NCBI RefSeq assembly: GCF_000819785.1
Contig: NZ_CDBK01000094.1
Location: forward strand, 21,273 to 85,272
DNA: 64,000 nt
DNA from: Aeromonas caviae
Lineage (GTDB): Bacteria; Pseudomonadota; Gammaproteobacteria; Enterobacterales; Aeromonadaceae
Direction of reading: 5' to 3'
Each line of letters begins with the position of its first letter. Position 1 is the first letter of the stretch. This document shows, in pieces, positions 8,747 through 17,947 of the stretch. The notes under the pieces are model-generated. The model was not told where the DNA came from. It was given only the letters and a program-made list of their open reading frames with translations, and did not search any database. The position numbers and the translations under genes were made by a program.

Positions 8747-9416
8747 CCTCATGGGCGCCCTGCTGGTCGGGCTTGCCGGTGCCGGCCACTGCATCGGCAT
8801 GTGCGGCGGCGTGTCTGCAGCGCTCTCCATGGCCATACCTACCGAGCAGCAGCATTTTTGGGGCAGGCTCGGTTATCTGCTCAACTACAACCTGGGGCGC
8901 ATCCTGAGCTATGTGCTGGCGGGCGCGCTGGTGGGCGGCTTGCTCGCCACCACCACGGAGATAGGCGCCGGCAAACACGCCCTGGCAGGGCTTCGCCTCA
9001 TCGCCGCCCTGCTCATGATAGCGCTCGGCCTCTACTTGGCTGGCTGGTGGCATGGCGCCTTGCTGCTCGAGCGCATCGGTGCGAAGTTCTGGCCTCTCAT
9101 CAAGCCGCTGGCAGGCAGGTTTCTCCCGTTTACATCAGCCTGGCAGGCCCTCCCCTTTGGCATGATATGGGGCTGGCTCCCTTGCGGCCTCGTCTACTCC
9201 ATGCTGACCTGGAGCGCTGCTGCAGGCTCCGCGAGTGGCGGGGCACTCATCATGCTCTTTTTCGGCCTCGGCACTCTGCCGACCCTGTTTGCGCTGGGGG
9301 GGCTGGCAGACCGATTACGCTACTGGCTCACCCTGCGCAGCCTGCGCCTTGGGGGCGCCTTGCTGCTTATTGCCTACGGGATCCACACCCTCTGGATCGG
9401 GATGGCGTCCTTTTGA
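8730..9416 (+). CDS. TauE/SafE (UreH/DsbD-like) membrane protein in cbb3 cluster
   Basis: This 228-residue protein has about six predicted transmembrane helices and the N-terminal motif GLAGAGHCIGMCGGVSAAL, typical of the small TauE/SafE/UreH-like transporter family (annotated as sulfite exporter or UreH domain). A matching second half has MIWGWLPCGLVYSML. The two cysteine-containing helices (CIGMC and PCG) resemble the DsbD/CcdA and copper-transporter folds. The ATG at 8730 is inside the end of ccoS. Position after ccoS suggests a role in copper or redox supply for oxidase assembly; this is inference from context. Confidence 0.8.
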   Translation: MTSSLDLMGALLVGLAGAGHCIGMCGGVSAALSMAIPTEQQHFWGRLGYLLNYNLGRILSYVLAGALVGGLLATTTEIGAGKHALAGLRLIAALLMIALGLYLAGWWHGALLLERIGAKFWPLIKPLAGRFLPFTSAWQALPFGMIWGWLPCGLVYSMLTWSAAAGSASGGALIMLFFGLGTLPTLFALGGLADRLRYWLTLRSLRLGGALLLIAYGIHTLWIGMASF

Positions 9417-9454
9417 AACCCTATCCAAAACGGATGAGATGGTGGTAAACTTGT

Positions 9455-9468
9455 TTGATATAAATCAA
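9455..9468 (+). promoter_or_regulatory. Perfect FNR binding site before fnr
   Basis: TTGAT-ATAA-ATCAA matches the FNR consensus TTGAT-N4-ATCAA at all ten specified bases. It ends 16 bases before the fnr start codon, a position suited to negative autoregulation. Confidence 0.85.
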
Positions 9469-9484
9469 TTATTCATTTGAGCCT

Positions 9485-10240
9485 ATGATCCCGGACAAGA
9501 AACCTGGCAGACGTATTCAGAGCGGTGGCTGTGCAATTCATTGCCAGGATTGCAGCATCAGCCAGCTCTGCATCCCCTTCACCCTGAACGACAACGAGCT
9601 CGATCAGCTCGACAGCATCATCGAGCGCAAAAAGCCGATCCAGAAGGGTGAAGAGTTGTTCAAGGCCGGCGATGAGCTCAAGTCGCTCTATGCCATCCGT
9701 TCCGGGACCATCAAGTCATACACCATCACCGAACAGGGTGACGAACAGATCACCGCTTTCCACCTGGCGGGCGATCTGGTCGGCTTTGACGCCATCCACA
9801 AGCAGGCCCACCCCTCCTTCGCCCAGGCGCTGGAAACCGCCATGGTGTGCGAAATACCGTTCGATGTGCTCGACGACCTCTCTGGCAAGATGCCCAAACT
9901 GCGCCAGCAGATCATGCGGCTGATGAGCAACGAGATCATGGGCGACCAGGAGATGATACTGCTGCTCTCCAAAAAGAACGCCGAAGAGCGCCTCGCTGCC
10001 TTCCTGCACAATCTCTCGGTTCGTTTCTCCGAGCGCGGCTTCTCCGCCAAGGAGTTCCGCCTCTCCATGACCCGTGGGGACATCGGCAACTACCTCGGTC
10101 TCACCGTCGAGACCATCAGCCGCCTGCTGGGTCGTTTCCAGAAATCCGGTCTCATCAGCGTCAAAGGCAAATACATTACTGTACTGGACAACGTTGCCTT
10201 GGGCGTCATGGCCGGAGCCACTCGTCCTCCCTGCGGTTAA
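9485..10240 (+). CDS. fnr: Oxygen-sensing transcription regulator FNR
   Basis: FNR (EtrA in Shewanella) controls the switch to anaerobic metabolism through an oxygen-labile [4Fe-4S] cluster. The 251-residue protein has the N-terminal cluster cysteines in [14 protein letters not shown] plus a fourth cysteine after the cyclic-nucleotide-binding beta-roll (AMVCEIPF). The dimer helix and a C-terminal Crp-type helix-turn-helix follow. The recognition helix contains [11 protein letters not shown], the FNR signature E-x-x-S-R that reads TTGAT. A perfect FNR box directly precedes the gene. It follows the cbb3 assembly genes and precedes uspE. Confidence 0.96.
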   Translation: MIPDKKPGRRIQSGGCAIHCQDCSISQLCIPFTLNDNELDQLDSIIERKKPIQKGEELFKAGDELKSLYAIRSGTIKSYTITEQGDEQITAFHLAGDLVGFDAIHKQAHPSFAQALETAMVCEIPFDVLDDLSGKMPKLRQQIMRLMSNEIMGDQEMILLLSKKNAEERLAAFLHNLSVRFSERGFSAKEFRLSMTRGDIGNYLGLTVETISRLLGRFQKSGLISVKGKYITVLDNVALGVMAGATRPPCG

Positions 10241-10260
10241 TCCCCGTTTATTCCCTCTTT

Positions 10261-10295
10261 TGCCGGATCGGATCACCCTGAAATTTGATCCGGCA
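10261..10295 (+). terminator. Inverted repeat after fnr, possible terminator
   Basis: TGCCGGATC (10261-10269) and GATCCGGCA (10287-10295) form a 9-bp stem around a 17-base loop. No T run follows, so termination would be weak; it may instead protect the fnr mRNA end. Confidence 0.35.
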
Positions 10296-10376
10296 CACCT
10301 TCCCGTCTCCCCCCTTGGACTAAGCTGTAATAGCTAAAGAGTTGCCATCATTGGCCTTATTGCCAAGGAGGAGAAC

Positions 10377-11324
10377 ATGGTCAAGTACCGAAACATTCTG
10401 GTGGTGATCAATCCCGAGGAGGAGCGCCAGATCGCGCTCGAGCGCGCGGTCAAGGTCGCCGAGCTGGATGAGGGCGCCCAGCTGACCCTGCTCCTGACGA
10501 TTTACGACTTCTCTTACGAGATGACCGCCATGCTCTCGGCAGACGAGCGGGAAGAGATGCGCCATGGTGTCATCGCCCAGCGTCGGGAGTGGCTCGACGA
10601 GATCCTCACTCCCTATCGGGCCAGAGGACTGGAATGCGAAGTGAAAGTGCTCTGGCACAACCGTCCCTTCGAGTGCGTCATTCAGGAAGTGCTGGAACAG
10701 CGTCACGATCTGGTTGTCAAGGCGACTCACAAGCACTCCTTCCTGCAAACCTTCATCTTCACCCCCACCGACTGGCACCTGCTGCGCAAATGCCCCTGTC
10801 CGGTTCTGCTGGTAAAAGAAGGGCACTGGCAACGGGGGGGCAACCTGATTGCCGCCATCAACTGCTCGAGCGATGACAAGGAGCAGAAGGTGCTCAACGA
10901 GCGGATCACCCGCGAGGGAATCGCCATCGCCGAGCTGCTTGGTGCCAGTCTCTATCTGGTCAACACCTACCCGGGCACCCCGGTCAATGTCGCCATCGAA
11001 CTGCCAGAGTTCGATCCCAACGCCTACAACGATGCCATTCGCAAACACCATGAAGATCTGCTGCGGGAACATGCCGATCAGTTCGGCATCAACCACATGT
11101 GGACCAAGGTGGCGGAAGGCTTGCCGGAGGAGGTGCTGCCGGACATGGCGGACGATCTGAATGCCACCCTGATGATCATGGGATGCGTCGGCCGTACCGG
11201 CCTCTCTGCCGCCCTGCTTGGCAACACCGCCGAGCACGTGGTGGACAGGCTCAACTGCGACATTCTCATCCTCAAACCCGACGATTACAGCTGCCCTGTG
11301 GATGACAGGCGTCATCCTGCATAA
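10377..11324 (+). CDS. uspE: Universal stress protein UspE, tandem domains
   Basis: UspE is a cytosolic stress protein made of two Usp domains. The 315-residue product shows the first domain at about 1-150 (starts KYRNILVVINPEEER and ends CPCPVLLVKEG) and the second at about 155-305 (NLIAAINCSS ... LNCDILILKPDD). The glycine-rich loop of the second domain, MGCVGRTGL, is present. A strong AAGGAGG ribosome binding site precedes the ATG. uspE next to fnr is also found in E. coli and Shewanella, which supports the name. Confidence 0.92.
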   Translation: MVKYRNILVVINPEEERQIALERAVKVAELDEGAQLTLLLTIYDFSYEMTAMLSADEREEMRHGVIAQRREWLDEILTPYRARGLECEVKVLWHNRPFECVIQEVLEQRHDLVVKATHKHSFLQTFIFTPTDWHLLRKCPCPVLLVKEGHWQRGGNLIAAINCSSDDKEQKVLNERITREGIAIAELLGASLYLVNTYPGTPVNVAIELPEFDPNAYNDAIRKHHEDLLREHADQFGINHMWTKVAEGLPEEVLPDMADDLNATLMIMGCVGRTGLSAALLGNTAEHVVDRLNCDILILKPDDYSCPVDDRRHPA

Positions 11325-11331
11325 GCGTTTC

Positions 11332-11359
11332 TTGCCCTCCCCCGGGACATGGCTATAAT
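11332..11359 (+). promoter_or_regulatory. Probable promoter of ttcA
   Basis: TTGCCC (11332-11337) and a perfect TATAAT (11354-11359) are separated by 16 bases. The start codon of ttcA follows 32 bases later. Confidence 0.55.
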
Positions 11360-11391
11360 AAGCCGCTTATTTTTGTCCCGGGTTTGAGGCC

Positions 11392-12300
11392 ATGCTAGAA
11401 GAGCTTAACGCCAAAGAGAAATACAGTTTCAACAAGCTGCAGAAACGCCTGCGGCGCAACGTGGGCCAGGCCATCGCCGACTTCAACATGATTGAAGAGG
11501 GTGACAAGATCATGGTCTGCCTGTCTGGCGGCAAGGACAGCTTTGCCATGCTCGACATCCTGATGAGCCTGAAGGCCAGCGCCCCCATCCATTTCGATCT
11601 GGTGGCCGTCAACCTGGATCAGAAGCAACCCGGCTTCCCCGAGCACGTGCTGCCCGAATACCTGAGCACCCTCGGCATCGACTTCAAGATCGTGGAAGAA
11701 GATACCTACTCCATCGTCAAGGAGAAGGTACCGGAGGGCAAGACCACCTGCGCGCTCTGCTCCCGCCTGCGCCGCGGTATTCTGTATCGCACCGCCCAGG
11801 AGCTGGGCTGCACCAAGATCGCCCTTGGCCATCACCGTGACGACATCCTCGAGACTCTGTTCCTCAACATGTTTTACGGTGGCAAGCTCAAATCCATGCC
11901 CCCCAAGCTGGTGAGCGACGATGGCAAGAACGTGGTGATCCGCCCCCTGGCTTACTGCAAGGAGAAAGACTTGGTGCGCTATGCCGAGGTCAAGGCCTTC
12001 CCCATCATCCCCTGCAACCTGTGCGGCTCCCAGGAGAACCTGCAGCGCCAGGCCATCAAACAGATGATGCAGGAGTGGGATCGCCGCTTCCCGGGTCGTC
12101 TCGAAACCATGTTCACCGCCATTCAGGACGTGATCCCGAGCCACCTGCTCGATCACCAGCTGTTTGACTTCAAGAGCATCAACCGCGACTCCGGCATCAT
12201 CGACGGTGGCGACAAGGCATTTGATCCGCCCGAGCTGCCCAAGGCGCCGCTGCTGGACATCGACGAGATGGACATGCTGGACGTGATTGAGGTGCGCTAA
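11392..12300 (+). CDS. ttcA: tRNA 2-thiocytidine(32) synthetase TtcA
   Basis: TtcA thiolates cytidine 32 in the anticodon loop of certain tRNAs, using ATP, a cysteine-derived sulfur and a [4Fe-4S] cluster. The 302-residue protein has the PP-loop motif SGGKDS near residue 45, and the two CxxC pairs that hold the cluster and sulfur, CALC and CNLC. The intervening [15 protein letters not shown] motif is characteristic of the TtcA/TilS superfamily. Length agrees with E. coli TtcA (311). A single gene with its own promoter and a hairpin terminator. Confidence 0.95.
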   Translation: MLEELNAKEKYSFNKLQKRLRRNVGQAIADFNMIEEGDKIMVCLSGGKDSFAMLDILMSLKASAPIHFDLVAVNLDQKQPGFPEHVLPEYLSTLGIDFKIVEEDTYSIVKEKVPEGKTTCALCSRLRRGILYRTAQELGCTKIALGHHRDDILETLFLNMFYGGKLKSMPPKLVSDDGKNVVIRPLAYCKEKDLVRYAEVKAFPIIPCNLCGSQENLQRQAIKQMMQEWDRRFPGRLETMFTAIQDVIPSHLLDHQLFDFKSINRDSGIIDGGDKAFDPPELPKAPLLDIDEMDMLDVIEVR

Positions 12301-12316
12301 GCCCCGTCACCCACAG

Positions 12317-12343
12317 AAAAGGAGCGCCAGGCGCTCCTTTTTT
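12317..12343. terminator. Bidirectional terminator between ttcA and a DUF2987 gene
   Basis: GGAGCGCC-A-GGCGCTCC (12321-12337) is flanked by AAAA on the left and a run of T on the right. It can stop ttcA and the convergent gene on the minus strand. Confidence 0.8.
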
Positions 12344-12371
12344 CATTCTGGCAATCTGCGGACTCGGGTCG

Positions 12372-13034
12372 CTACCCCTTATGCAGCCAGGGGGTCAGAC
12401 GCAGGATCTCCCCTTGCAGTTGCAGCTTGCCCTGGGCAAACCCCTTCAGCTGCGCATTGCTGAGCAGCAGTTGCCCCTGCTGCCAGGAGACGGCCTCCTG
12501 ACGGGCCCCCTCCACAAGGTAGGCTGTGCCTGCGGGCGCCACCATGGAGATCCGCACCCCTTCCATCTTGGGCAGGAAATACTGGCCGACCATGCCGGCC
12601 ATCTTGTCGAGCAATCGCTGCATCTGCTGCTGGCGCGAGACGAGCTCGGCCAGCGGCACCTCGGGTGTGGCGGGGGCGTCAGCCATCACCTGTACCGACA
12701 GATCGCAGGCGGCGTGGGCCTCGGTGAGCCCCACCACCACGATCGCCTTGTCGAGGTTGAGATCATCGTCATAGGGCAGACGCAGTTCGCCATCCACCGT
12801 GACCTCGGCGGGCACATCCCTGTCCGGGGTCGAGACCCGGGCCGAGGTGAGCCCGCATCGCCGACCGTTCTGTTGACTGGCCAGATAAAAGCCCAGTCTG
12901 GCGTGGCCAAATTCCCCCTTGGCGAAGGTCTTCATCTGGCTGTAGAAGGTGCCGTAGTCGAGTTCAAGGGACGGCTCAGCCTGTCCCAGCATGGGTACCA
13001 GCAGGAGCGCCGCCATCCCGTATCGCTTGTTCAT
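12372..13034 (-). CDS. DUF2987-type secreted protein of unknown function
   Basis: This 220-residue protein resembles the DUF2987 family of Shewanella, Vibrio and Aeromonas. It begins MNKRYGMAALLLVPMLGQA, a clear signal peptide with cleavage after AQA-like residues, so the mature protein is periplasmic. The N-terminal mature part LELDYGTFYSQMKTFAKG is the family hallmark. Two cysteines (RRCGL and AACDL) could form a disulfide. I use the ATG at 13034 because the signal peptide starts there; an ATG 13 codons upstream gives no signal. It follows a membrane-protein gene with a 60-base gap and may form a pair with it. Confidence 0.7.
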   Translation of the reverse strand: MNKRYGMAALLLVPMLGQAEPSLELDYGTFYSQMKTFAKGEFGHARLGFYLASQQNGRRCGLTSARVSTPDRDVPAEVTVDGELRLPYDDDLNLDKAIVVVGLTEAHAACDLSVQVMADAPATPEVPLAELVSRQQQMQRLLDKMAGMVGQYFLPKMEGVRISMVAPAGTAYLVEGARQEAVSWQQGQLLLSNAQLKGFAQGKLQLQGEILRLTPWLHKG

Positions 13035-13094
13035 ATGCCATCCTTTTGCATCATGCTCCGGGCGGGTCGACACCGGCTGACCCCTGGTATCCCG

Positions 13095-13877
13095 TTATGC
13101 GTTGAAATGATCCGGGCCCTGCCCGTCGTTGCCACTGGCAACCTCGGTCACTTCGACTGCCACCCCACACAGATCCCGGTAGAGAATGCCCTTGCAGTTG
13201 AAGTAGAGCGGCGCCACCCAGATAAGTCCCAGCCCCATGGGGATGAGCGCCAGGAAGAAGAGTGCCAGCATGACCCCGTGCAGCAGCACTATGCTGGGCC
13301 AGCCCCGGGCAAAGAGCTTGAGGGAGACCAGAATGGCCTGAGCCGGGGAAAGACCGCGCTCCAGGACCAGAGGTACGGTAAACACCAGCCCCATGCCCAC
13401 CAGGGCGGAAGGGATGAAGGCCAGCATCACCGGCACACCCAGCAGCTCGAACAGGGGTCCAAACAGGCTGGTGATGAGGCTGCCGAGCAGACTCAGGCTG
13501 CCCAGGCGCAGGAAGTGGCGGAAGAAGTCGAACACCTGGCTCGGCCGGGCGCGCACCCCCACCGACTGCTGCAACCCCAGCATGTCGAGGGAGGAGGTCA
13601 TGGGTGACATGATCACCGTGACCAGCAGGCTCAGGATCAGGGCCATATCCATATCCCCTCCTTCACGGGCGACATAGGGCGTCAGCAAGGTATTGCTCAG
13701 CAGGATCCAGATTGCCATGACCCCGGCGATGGCCAGCGCCAATCCGAAACCGGTACGACGAGTCTGTTGCCACCCCTCTTTCAACACCCCTTGCAGGTCC
13801 AGACGATATCCCTGGCTGAGGGACTGTTCGAGGGTTCCACCGATCCGCATTCTATTACTCAATTGACTGTCCAACAT
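13095..13877 (-). CDS. Unknown multi-pass inner membrane protein
   Basis: I do not recognise a named family with certainty. The 260-residue product has a soluble N-terminus of about 40 residues and then about six hydrophobic helices (for example FGLALAIAGVMAIWILL, and VMLALFFLALIPMGLGL near the end), resembling the membrane domains of uncharacterised BPSS1780/DUF2189-like proteins. The tail after the last helix is short and polar. It is upstream of the secreted DUF2987 protein in the same direction. A transport or envelope role cannot be distinguished from sequence. Confidence 0.6.
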   Translation of the reverse strand: MLDSQLSNRMRIGGTLEQSLSQGYRLDLQGVLKEGWQQTRRTGFGLALAIAGVMAIWILLSNTLLTPYVAREGGDMDMALILSLLVTVIMSPMTSSLDMLGLQQSVGVRARPSQVFDFFRHFLRLGSLSLLGSLITSLFGPLFELLGVPVMLAFIPSALVGMGLVFTVPLVLERGLSPAQAILVSLKLFARGWPSIVLLHGVMLALFFLALIPMGLGLIWVAPLYFNCKGILYRDLCGVAVEVTEVASGNDGQGPDHFNA

Positions 13878-14107
13878 TCACTGACGACTGATCCAAGGTG
13901 GCACATTATAGCGGTTTGAACCGGCATGCGTAGCCGTTTTTCCTGTTATCTTCCGTTCAGAAAGCCATTGATACCAAAGGCCTTGCAGCCCTTCTTGATG
14001 AGGTTCCCCTCACCCTTGGCCCCTCTGTCCAACGGGAGTAGGATGATGGCGCGCGCTGGCGGACGAGATGTCCACTGGCTCTTCTCTCTCACACAAGGAA
14101 AACGGTC

Positions 14108-14725
14108 ATGTCCGAACTGACGCTCTATCTTGCCCCCGGTACCTGTGCCATGGCGGTGCGCATCGCTCTGGTGGAGGCCGGTGCCCCTCACCTTGTCAAG
14201 CGCCTGGATCTGGCCGCTGGTGAACAGCGCAGCCCCGACTACCTCGCCATCAATCCCAAGGGGCGAGTCCCGGCACTGGTGACGGAGCATGGCGTGCTGA
14301 CCGAAACACCGGCCCTGCTGCTCTACGTGGCCCAGCGTTTTCCTAACGCCGGGCTGGCCCCATTGGATGACCCCTTCCTCCTGGCCAGGATGCAGGAGGT
14401 ACACAGTTTCCTCGTCTCCACCGTCCATGTCGCCCATGCCCATGGACGCCGTCCCGGCCGCTGGGCCGACGATGAACAGGCCATGGCTGCCATGCAGGCC
14501 AAGATGCCCCAGAACATGCGCGATGGCTTTGACCAGATTGAGCGCCACTATCTGGCCGGCCCCTGGGTACTGGGGGAGCGCTTCAGCCTGGCCGACATCT
14601 ACCTCTTCGTGATTGCAGGCTGGCTCGAGAGCGACGGGGTTGCCATCAGCGAGTTTCCCAAGGTGGCGGATCACTATCAGCGCATGCTGGCCCGCCCCGC
14701 AGTGCAGGCGGCGCTCGCCCTCTGA
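14108..14725 (+). CDS. Glutathione S-transferase family protein
   Basis: The 205-residue cytosolic protein has an N-terminal thioredoxin-like domain (about 1-80) with the start LTLYLAPGTCAMAVRIAL, in which Cys sits where bacterial beta-class GSTs have their catalytic cysteine. The glutathione-binding parts NPKGRVPAL and TETPALLLY follow. The C-terminal helical domain includes LGERFSLADIYLFV, the conserved folding motif of GSTs. An AAGGAAA sequence about 5 bases upstream serves as ribosome binding site. The physiological substrate is unknown. It is a single gene followed by its own terminator. Confidence 0.85.
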   Translation: MSELTLYLAPGTCAMAVRIALVEAGAPHLVKRLDLAAGEQRSPDYLAINPKGRVPALVTEHGVLTETPALLLYVAQRFPNAGLAPLDDPFLLARMQEVHSFLVSTVHVAHAHGRRPGRWADDEQAMAAMQAKMPQNMRDGFDQIERHYLAGPWVLGERFSLADIYLFVIAGWLESDGVAISEFPKVADHYQRMLARPAVQAALAL

Positions 14726-14781
14726 TCTCCTCGCGCCGGGTACGCCTTTTTGTGCGGGCAACATCCGGCGACGCCTCTCAG

Positions 14782-14810
14782 ACGGGTGCTCTTCTGGCAC
14801 CCGTTTCTTC
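14782..14810 (+). terminator. Terminator after the glutathione S-transferase gene
   Basis: ACGGGTGC (14782-14789) and GCACCCGT (14797-14804) form an 8-bp stem with a 7-base loop, followed by TTCTTCT. Confidence 0.7.
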
Positions 14811-14827
14811 TGAAATTGCCCTGTCAC

Positions 14828-14843
14828 TGAGATCGTTTTCACA
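14828..14843 (+). promoter_or_regulatory. Candidate CRP site upstream of rbs operon
   Basis: TGAGA-TCGTTT-TCACA matches the CRP consensus TGTGA-N6-TCACA at 9 of 10 bases. It is 58 bases upstream of the RbsR operator, which fits glucose repression of ribose use. Confidence 0.55.
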
Positions 14844-14900
14844 TTTTCGTCATCACTGCCTAGACCCGTTAACGGTTAACACCTATCTTTCGCCCTAATG

Positions 14901-14916
14901 ACGCAACCGGTTGCGT
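14901..14916 (+). promoter_or_regulatory. Palindromic operator, probably for RbsR
   Basis: ACGCAACC-GGTTGCGT is a perfect 16-bp palindrome with the central CpG-flanked form typical of LacI-family operators. A weaker related element (CCGTTAACGGTTAAC) lies at about 14867-14881. It is 55 bases before rbsD, and rbsR is in the same operon. Confidence 0.7.
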
Positions 14917-14970
14917 AACCGATTGCCCAACTCAATATCCATATGCGGTCCCAGGCCGCCGAGGTGCTGT

Positions 14971-15390
14971 ATGAAACGAGGCAAGCTGCTCAATGCTCCC
15001 TTAAGCGCGCTGGTCGCGCAGATGGGCCACACCGACGAGATCACCGTCTGCGACGCTGGCCTGCCCATTCCGGCAGGCCCCGAGCGTATCGATCTGGCGC
15101 TGATGGCGGGCACCCCCAGCCTTGAAACCGTACTGACCGCCCTGCTCACCGATCTGGTGGTGGAGAAGGTGATCATGGCAAGCGAGATCAAGCAGATCAG
15201 CCCCGCCGCCCATCAGGCGCTGGTGGATCAGCTGGAGGCCCACGCCGCGGCTCAAGGCAAGCCCATCACCATCGAGTACTGCCTGCACGAAGCGTTCAAG
15301 GCTCGCTCCTGCCAGAGCAAGGCAATCGTGCGCAGCGGCGAGGTGACTCCCTACGCCAACCTGATCCTCTGCGCCGGTGTGGCGTTCTGA
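14971..15390 (+). CDS. rbsD: D-ribose pyranase
   Basis: RbsD interconverts beta-pyranose and beta-furanose forms of ribose so that ribokinase gets its substrate. The 139-residue length equals that of E. coli RbsD. It starts [20 protein letters not shown], with the family motif [15 protein letters not shown]; the histidine after GMG-like residues is the catalytic candidate. The tail [17 protein letters not shown] is conserved. I use the ATG at 14971; the in-frame start at 14911 lies inside the operator. It is the first gene of rbsDACBKR. Confidence 0.95.
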   Translation: MKRGKLLNAPLSALVAQMGHTDEITVCDAGLPIPAGPERIDLALMAGTPSLETVLTALLTDLVVEKVIMASEIKQISPAAHQALVDQLEAHAAAQGKPITIEYCLHEAFKARSCQSKAIVRSGEVTPYANLILCAGVAF

Positions 15391-15425
15391 ATTCTTCAAA
15401 GAAGGCCTCTTCAAGGAAGCTGCAA

Positions 15426-16955
15426 ATGAGCACAACCTCCCCCCTCTCACCCATTCTGGAGCTGACCGGGATCGTCAAGACCTTCCCCGGGGTACGCGCC
15501 CTCGACGAAGCGGGTCTTCGGGTCTATCCGGGCCAGGTGATGGCCCTGCTCGGCGAAAATGGCGCTGGCAAGTCGACCCTGATGAAGGTGCTGACCGGCA
15601 TCTACCAGGCCGATGCGGGCAGCATCAGCTATCGCGGCCAGCCGGTTCACTTCAAGGGCCCCCGTGACTCTCAGGATCAGGGGATCAGCATCATCCACCA
15701 GGAGCTGAACCTGCTGCCGGAGTTGTCGATTGCCGCCAACATCTTCCTCGGCCGAGAGCCCCGTACCCGTTTTGGCAGCATCGACCACAAACAGCTGCGC
15801 GAACGGGCCAGCACCCTGCTGGCGCGACTTGGCGTCAAGCACGGCCCGGATACCCGACTCGGGGATCTCTCCATCGGTGAACAGCAGATGGTGGAGATCG
15901 CCAAGGCGCTGTCGTTCGATGCCAGCGTCATCATCATGGACGAACCCACCGATGCGCTGACCGACACCGAGACCGAGCAGCTCTTCACCGTCATTCGCGA
16001 ACTGCGCGAGCAGGGCTGCGGCATCGTCTACATCTCCCACCGCCTGAAAGAGATCTTCGAGATCTGCGATCGGGTCACCGTGCTGCGGGATGGCAAGTGG
16101 ATCGGCGAGCAGGCGGTGAGCGATCTCGATGAAGACAGGATCATCGAGATGATGGTGGGCCGTCGGCTGGAAGAGCAGTACCCGCGCCTGGTGCGCGAGC
16201 TCGGCCCGGTCAGCCTGCAGGTGAAGGATCTGGCCGGTCCCGGCGTGCGCGGGGTGAGCTTCTCCCTGCGTCAGGGGGAAATTCTGGGCTTTAGCGGCCT
16301 GATGGGCTCCGGCCGCACCGAGCTGATGAAGCTTATCTACGGTGCCAGCCCCATCAGCGCTGGCCAGGTGACGGTAGATGGCCACGCCCTGGTACCCAGA
16401 AGCCCGGCCGATGGTCTGGACGCCGGCATCGCCTATATCTCCGAGGATCGCAAGGGTGACGGCCTGGTGCTGGAGCTGTCGGTGCGGGAGAACATGAGCC
16501 TGTGCGCCCTCGGCGAGTTCATTCGTGGCGGCAAGATTGACGGCAAGGCCGAGCGCCAGGCGGTAGGGGACTATGTGCGTCTGTTCAACATCAAGACCCC
16601 GAGTCAGGATCAGCTGATCAAGCTCCTCTCCGGCGGCAACCAGCAGAAGGTGGCCATCGCCAAGGGGCTGCTGACCCGGCCCAAGGTGCTGATCCTGGAT
16701 GAACCGACCCGCGGCGTCGATGTCGGCGCCAAGAAGGAGATCTATCAGCTCATCAACCAGTTCAAGAAGGAGGGGATGAGCATCATCCTGGTCTCCTCCG
16801 AAATGCCGGAAGTGCTCGGCATGAGTGATCGCATCATGGTGATGCACGAAGGGCGCATCAGCGCAGAATTCAACACCCGCGATGCCAATCAGGAGAAGCT
16901 GATGGCAGCGGCAGTCGGTAAACAGTGGCAAGCAGAGCAAGAGGCAGCACAATGA
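15426..16955 (+). CDS. rbsA: Ribose ABC transporter ATP-binding protein
   Basis: RbsA energises ribose import. The 509-residue protein is a tandem of two ABC domains. The first has the Walker A motif GENGAGKST, the signature [15 protein letters not shown] and Walker B IIMDEP. In the second the Walker A is the degenerate GLMGSGRTE common in sugar transporters, with signature [15 protein letters not shown] and Walker [16 protein letters not shown]. The gene ends with ATGA, in which the TGA stop overlaps the rbsC start, so the two are translationally coupled. Confidence 0.96.
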   Translation: MSTTSPLSPILELTGIVKTFPGVRALDEAGLRVYPGQVMALLGENGAGKSTLMKVLTGIYQADAGSISYRGQPVHFKGPRDSQDQGISIIHQELNLLPELSIAANIFLGREPRTRFGSIDHKQLRERASTLLARLGVKHGPDTRLGDLSIGEQQMVEIAKALSFDASVIIMDEPTDALTDTETEQLFTVIRELREQGCGIVYISHRLKEIFEICDRVTVLRDGKWIGEQAVSDLDEDRIIEMMVGRRLEEQYPRLVRELGPVSLQVKDLAGPGVRGVSFSLRQGEILGFSGLMGSGRTELMKLIYGASPISAGQVTVDGHALVPRSPADGLDAGIAYISEDRKGDGLVLELSVRENMSLCALGEFIRGGKIDGKAERQAVGDYVRLFNIKTPSQDQLIKLLSGGNQQKVAIAKGLLTRPKVLILDEPTRGVDVGAKKEIYQLINQFKKEGMSIILVSSEMPEVLGMSDRIMVMHEGRISAEFNTRDANQEKLMAAAVGKQWQAEQEAAQ

Positions 16956-17920
16956 CAACCCAAACCCTTTCCCGCCGCGGCGTCATGAGCAAGGCCTGGT
17001 GGATCGAGAACAAGTCCCTGGTCGCGCTGCTGGTGCTGATCGGCGTGGTCTCCTTCCTGAGCCCCAACTTCTTCACCGCCGACAACCTGCTCAACATCCT
17101 GCGCCAGACATCGGTCAACGCCATCATGGCGGTCGGCATGACGTTGGTCATCCTCACCGCCGGCATCGATCTGTCGGTCGGCTCGGTACTGGCACTGTGC
17201 GGCGCCCTGGCCGCCACCATGGTGGCCATGGAGCTGCCCATTGCCCTGGTGATCCCCCTCACCCTGGGGGCCGGCGCCCTGCTTGGCAGCATCAGCGGCC
17301 TCATCATTGCCAAGGGCAAGGTACAGGCCTTCATCGCCACCCTGGTCACCATGACCGCCCTGCGCGGCGTCACCATGGTCTACACCGAGGGGCGCCCCAT
17401 TTCCACGGGCTTCAGTGACGGCGCCGATCACTTCGCCTGGCTCGGGACCGGCTACCTGCTGGGTCTGCCGGTGCCCATCTGGCTGATGGCCATCGTCTTC
17501 CTGCTGGCCTGGTACCTGCTCAATCACACTCGCCTGGGCCGCTACATCTATGCCCTCGGCGGCAACGAATCGGCCACCCGCCTCTCCGGTATCAATGTGG
17601 ATCGGGTCAAGCTCGCGGTGTATGGTCTGTGCGGCATGCTGTCGGCACTGGCCGGGCTCATCGTCACATCCCGCCTCTCGTCCGCCCAGCCCACTGCCGG
17701 CATGGGGTACGAGCTGGATGCCATCGCCGCCGTGGTGCTGGGGGGCACCAGCCTGATGGGGGGCAAGGGCCGTATCATGGGTACCCTGATCGGTGCCCTC
17801 ATCATCGGCTTCCTCAACAATGCCCTCAACCTGCTCGACGTCAGCTCCTATTACCAGATGATCGCCAAGGCCAGCGTGATTTTGCTTGCCGTGATGATCG
17901 ATAACAAAAGCAACCGTTAA
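16952..17920 (+). CDS. rbsC: Ribose ABC transporter permease
   Basis: RbsC forms the inner membrane channel of the ribose importer. The 322-residue protein (E. coli 321) has multiple transmembrane helices and the family motifs [18 protein letters not shown] and [19 protein letters not shown], the latter being the cytoplasmic coupling region that contacts RbsA. I start it at the ATG at 16952, which overlaps the rbsA stop codon. It is followed by rbsB after 27 bases. Confidence 0.96.
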   Translation: MTTQTLSRRGVMSKAWWIENKSLVALLVLIGVVSFLSPNFFTADNLLNILRQTSVNAIMAVGMTLVILTAGIDLSVGSVLALCGALAATMVAMELPIALVIPLTLGAGALLGSISGLIIAKGKVQAFIATLVTMTALRGVTMVYTEGRPISTGFSDGADHFAWLGTGYLLGLPVPIWLMAIVFLLAWYLLNHTRLGRYIYALGGNESATRLSGINVDRVKLAVYGLCGMLSALAGLIVTSRLSSAQPTAGMGYELDAIAAVVLGGTSLMGGKGRIMGTLIGALIIGFLNNALNLLDVSSYYQMIAKASVILLAVMIDNKSNR

Positions 17921-17947
17921 CAAGCCACGCCACACACAAGGAATGAA

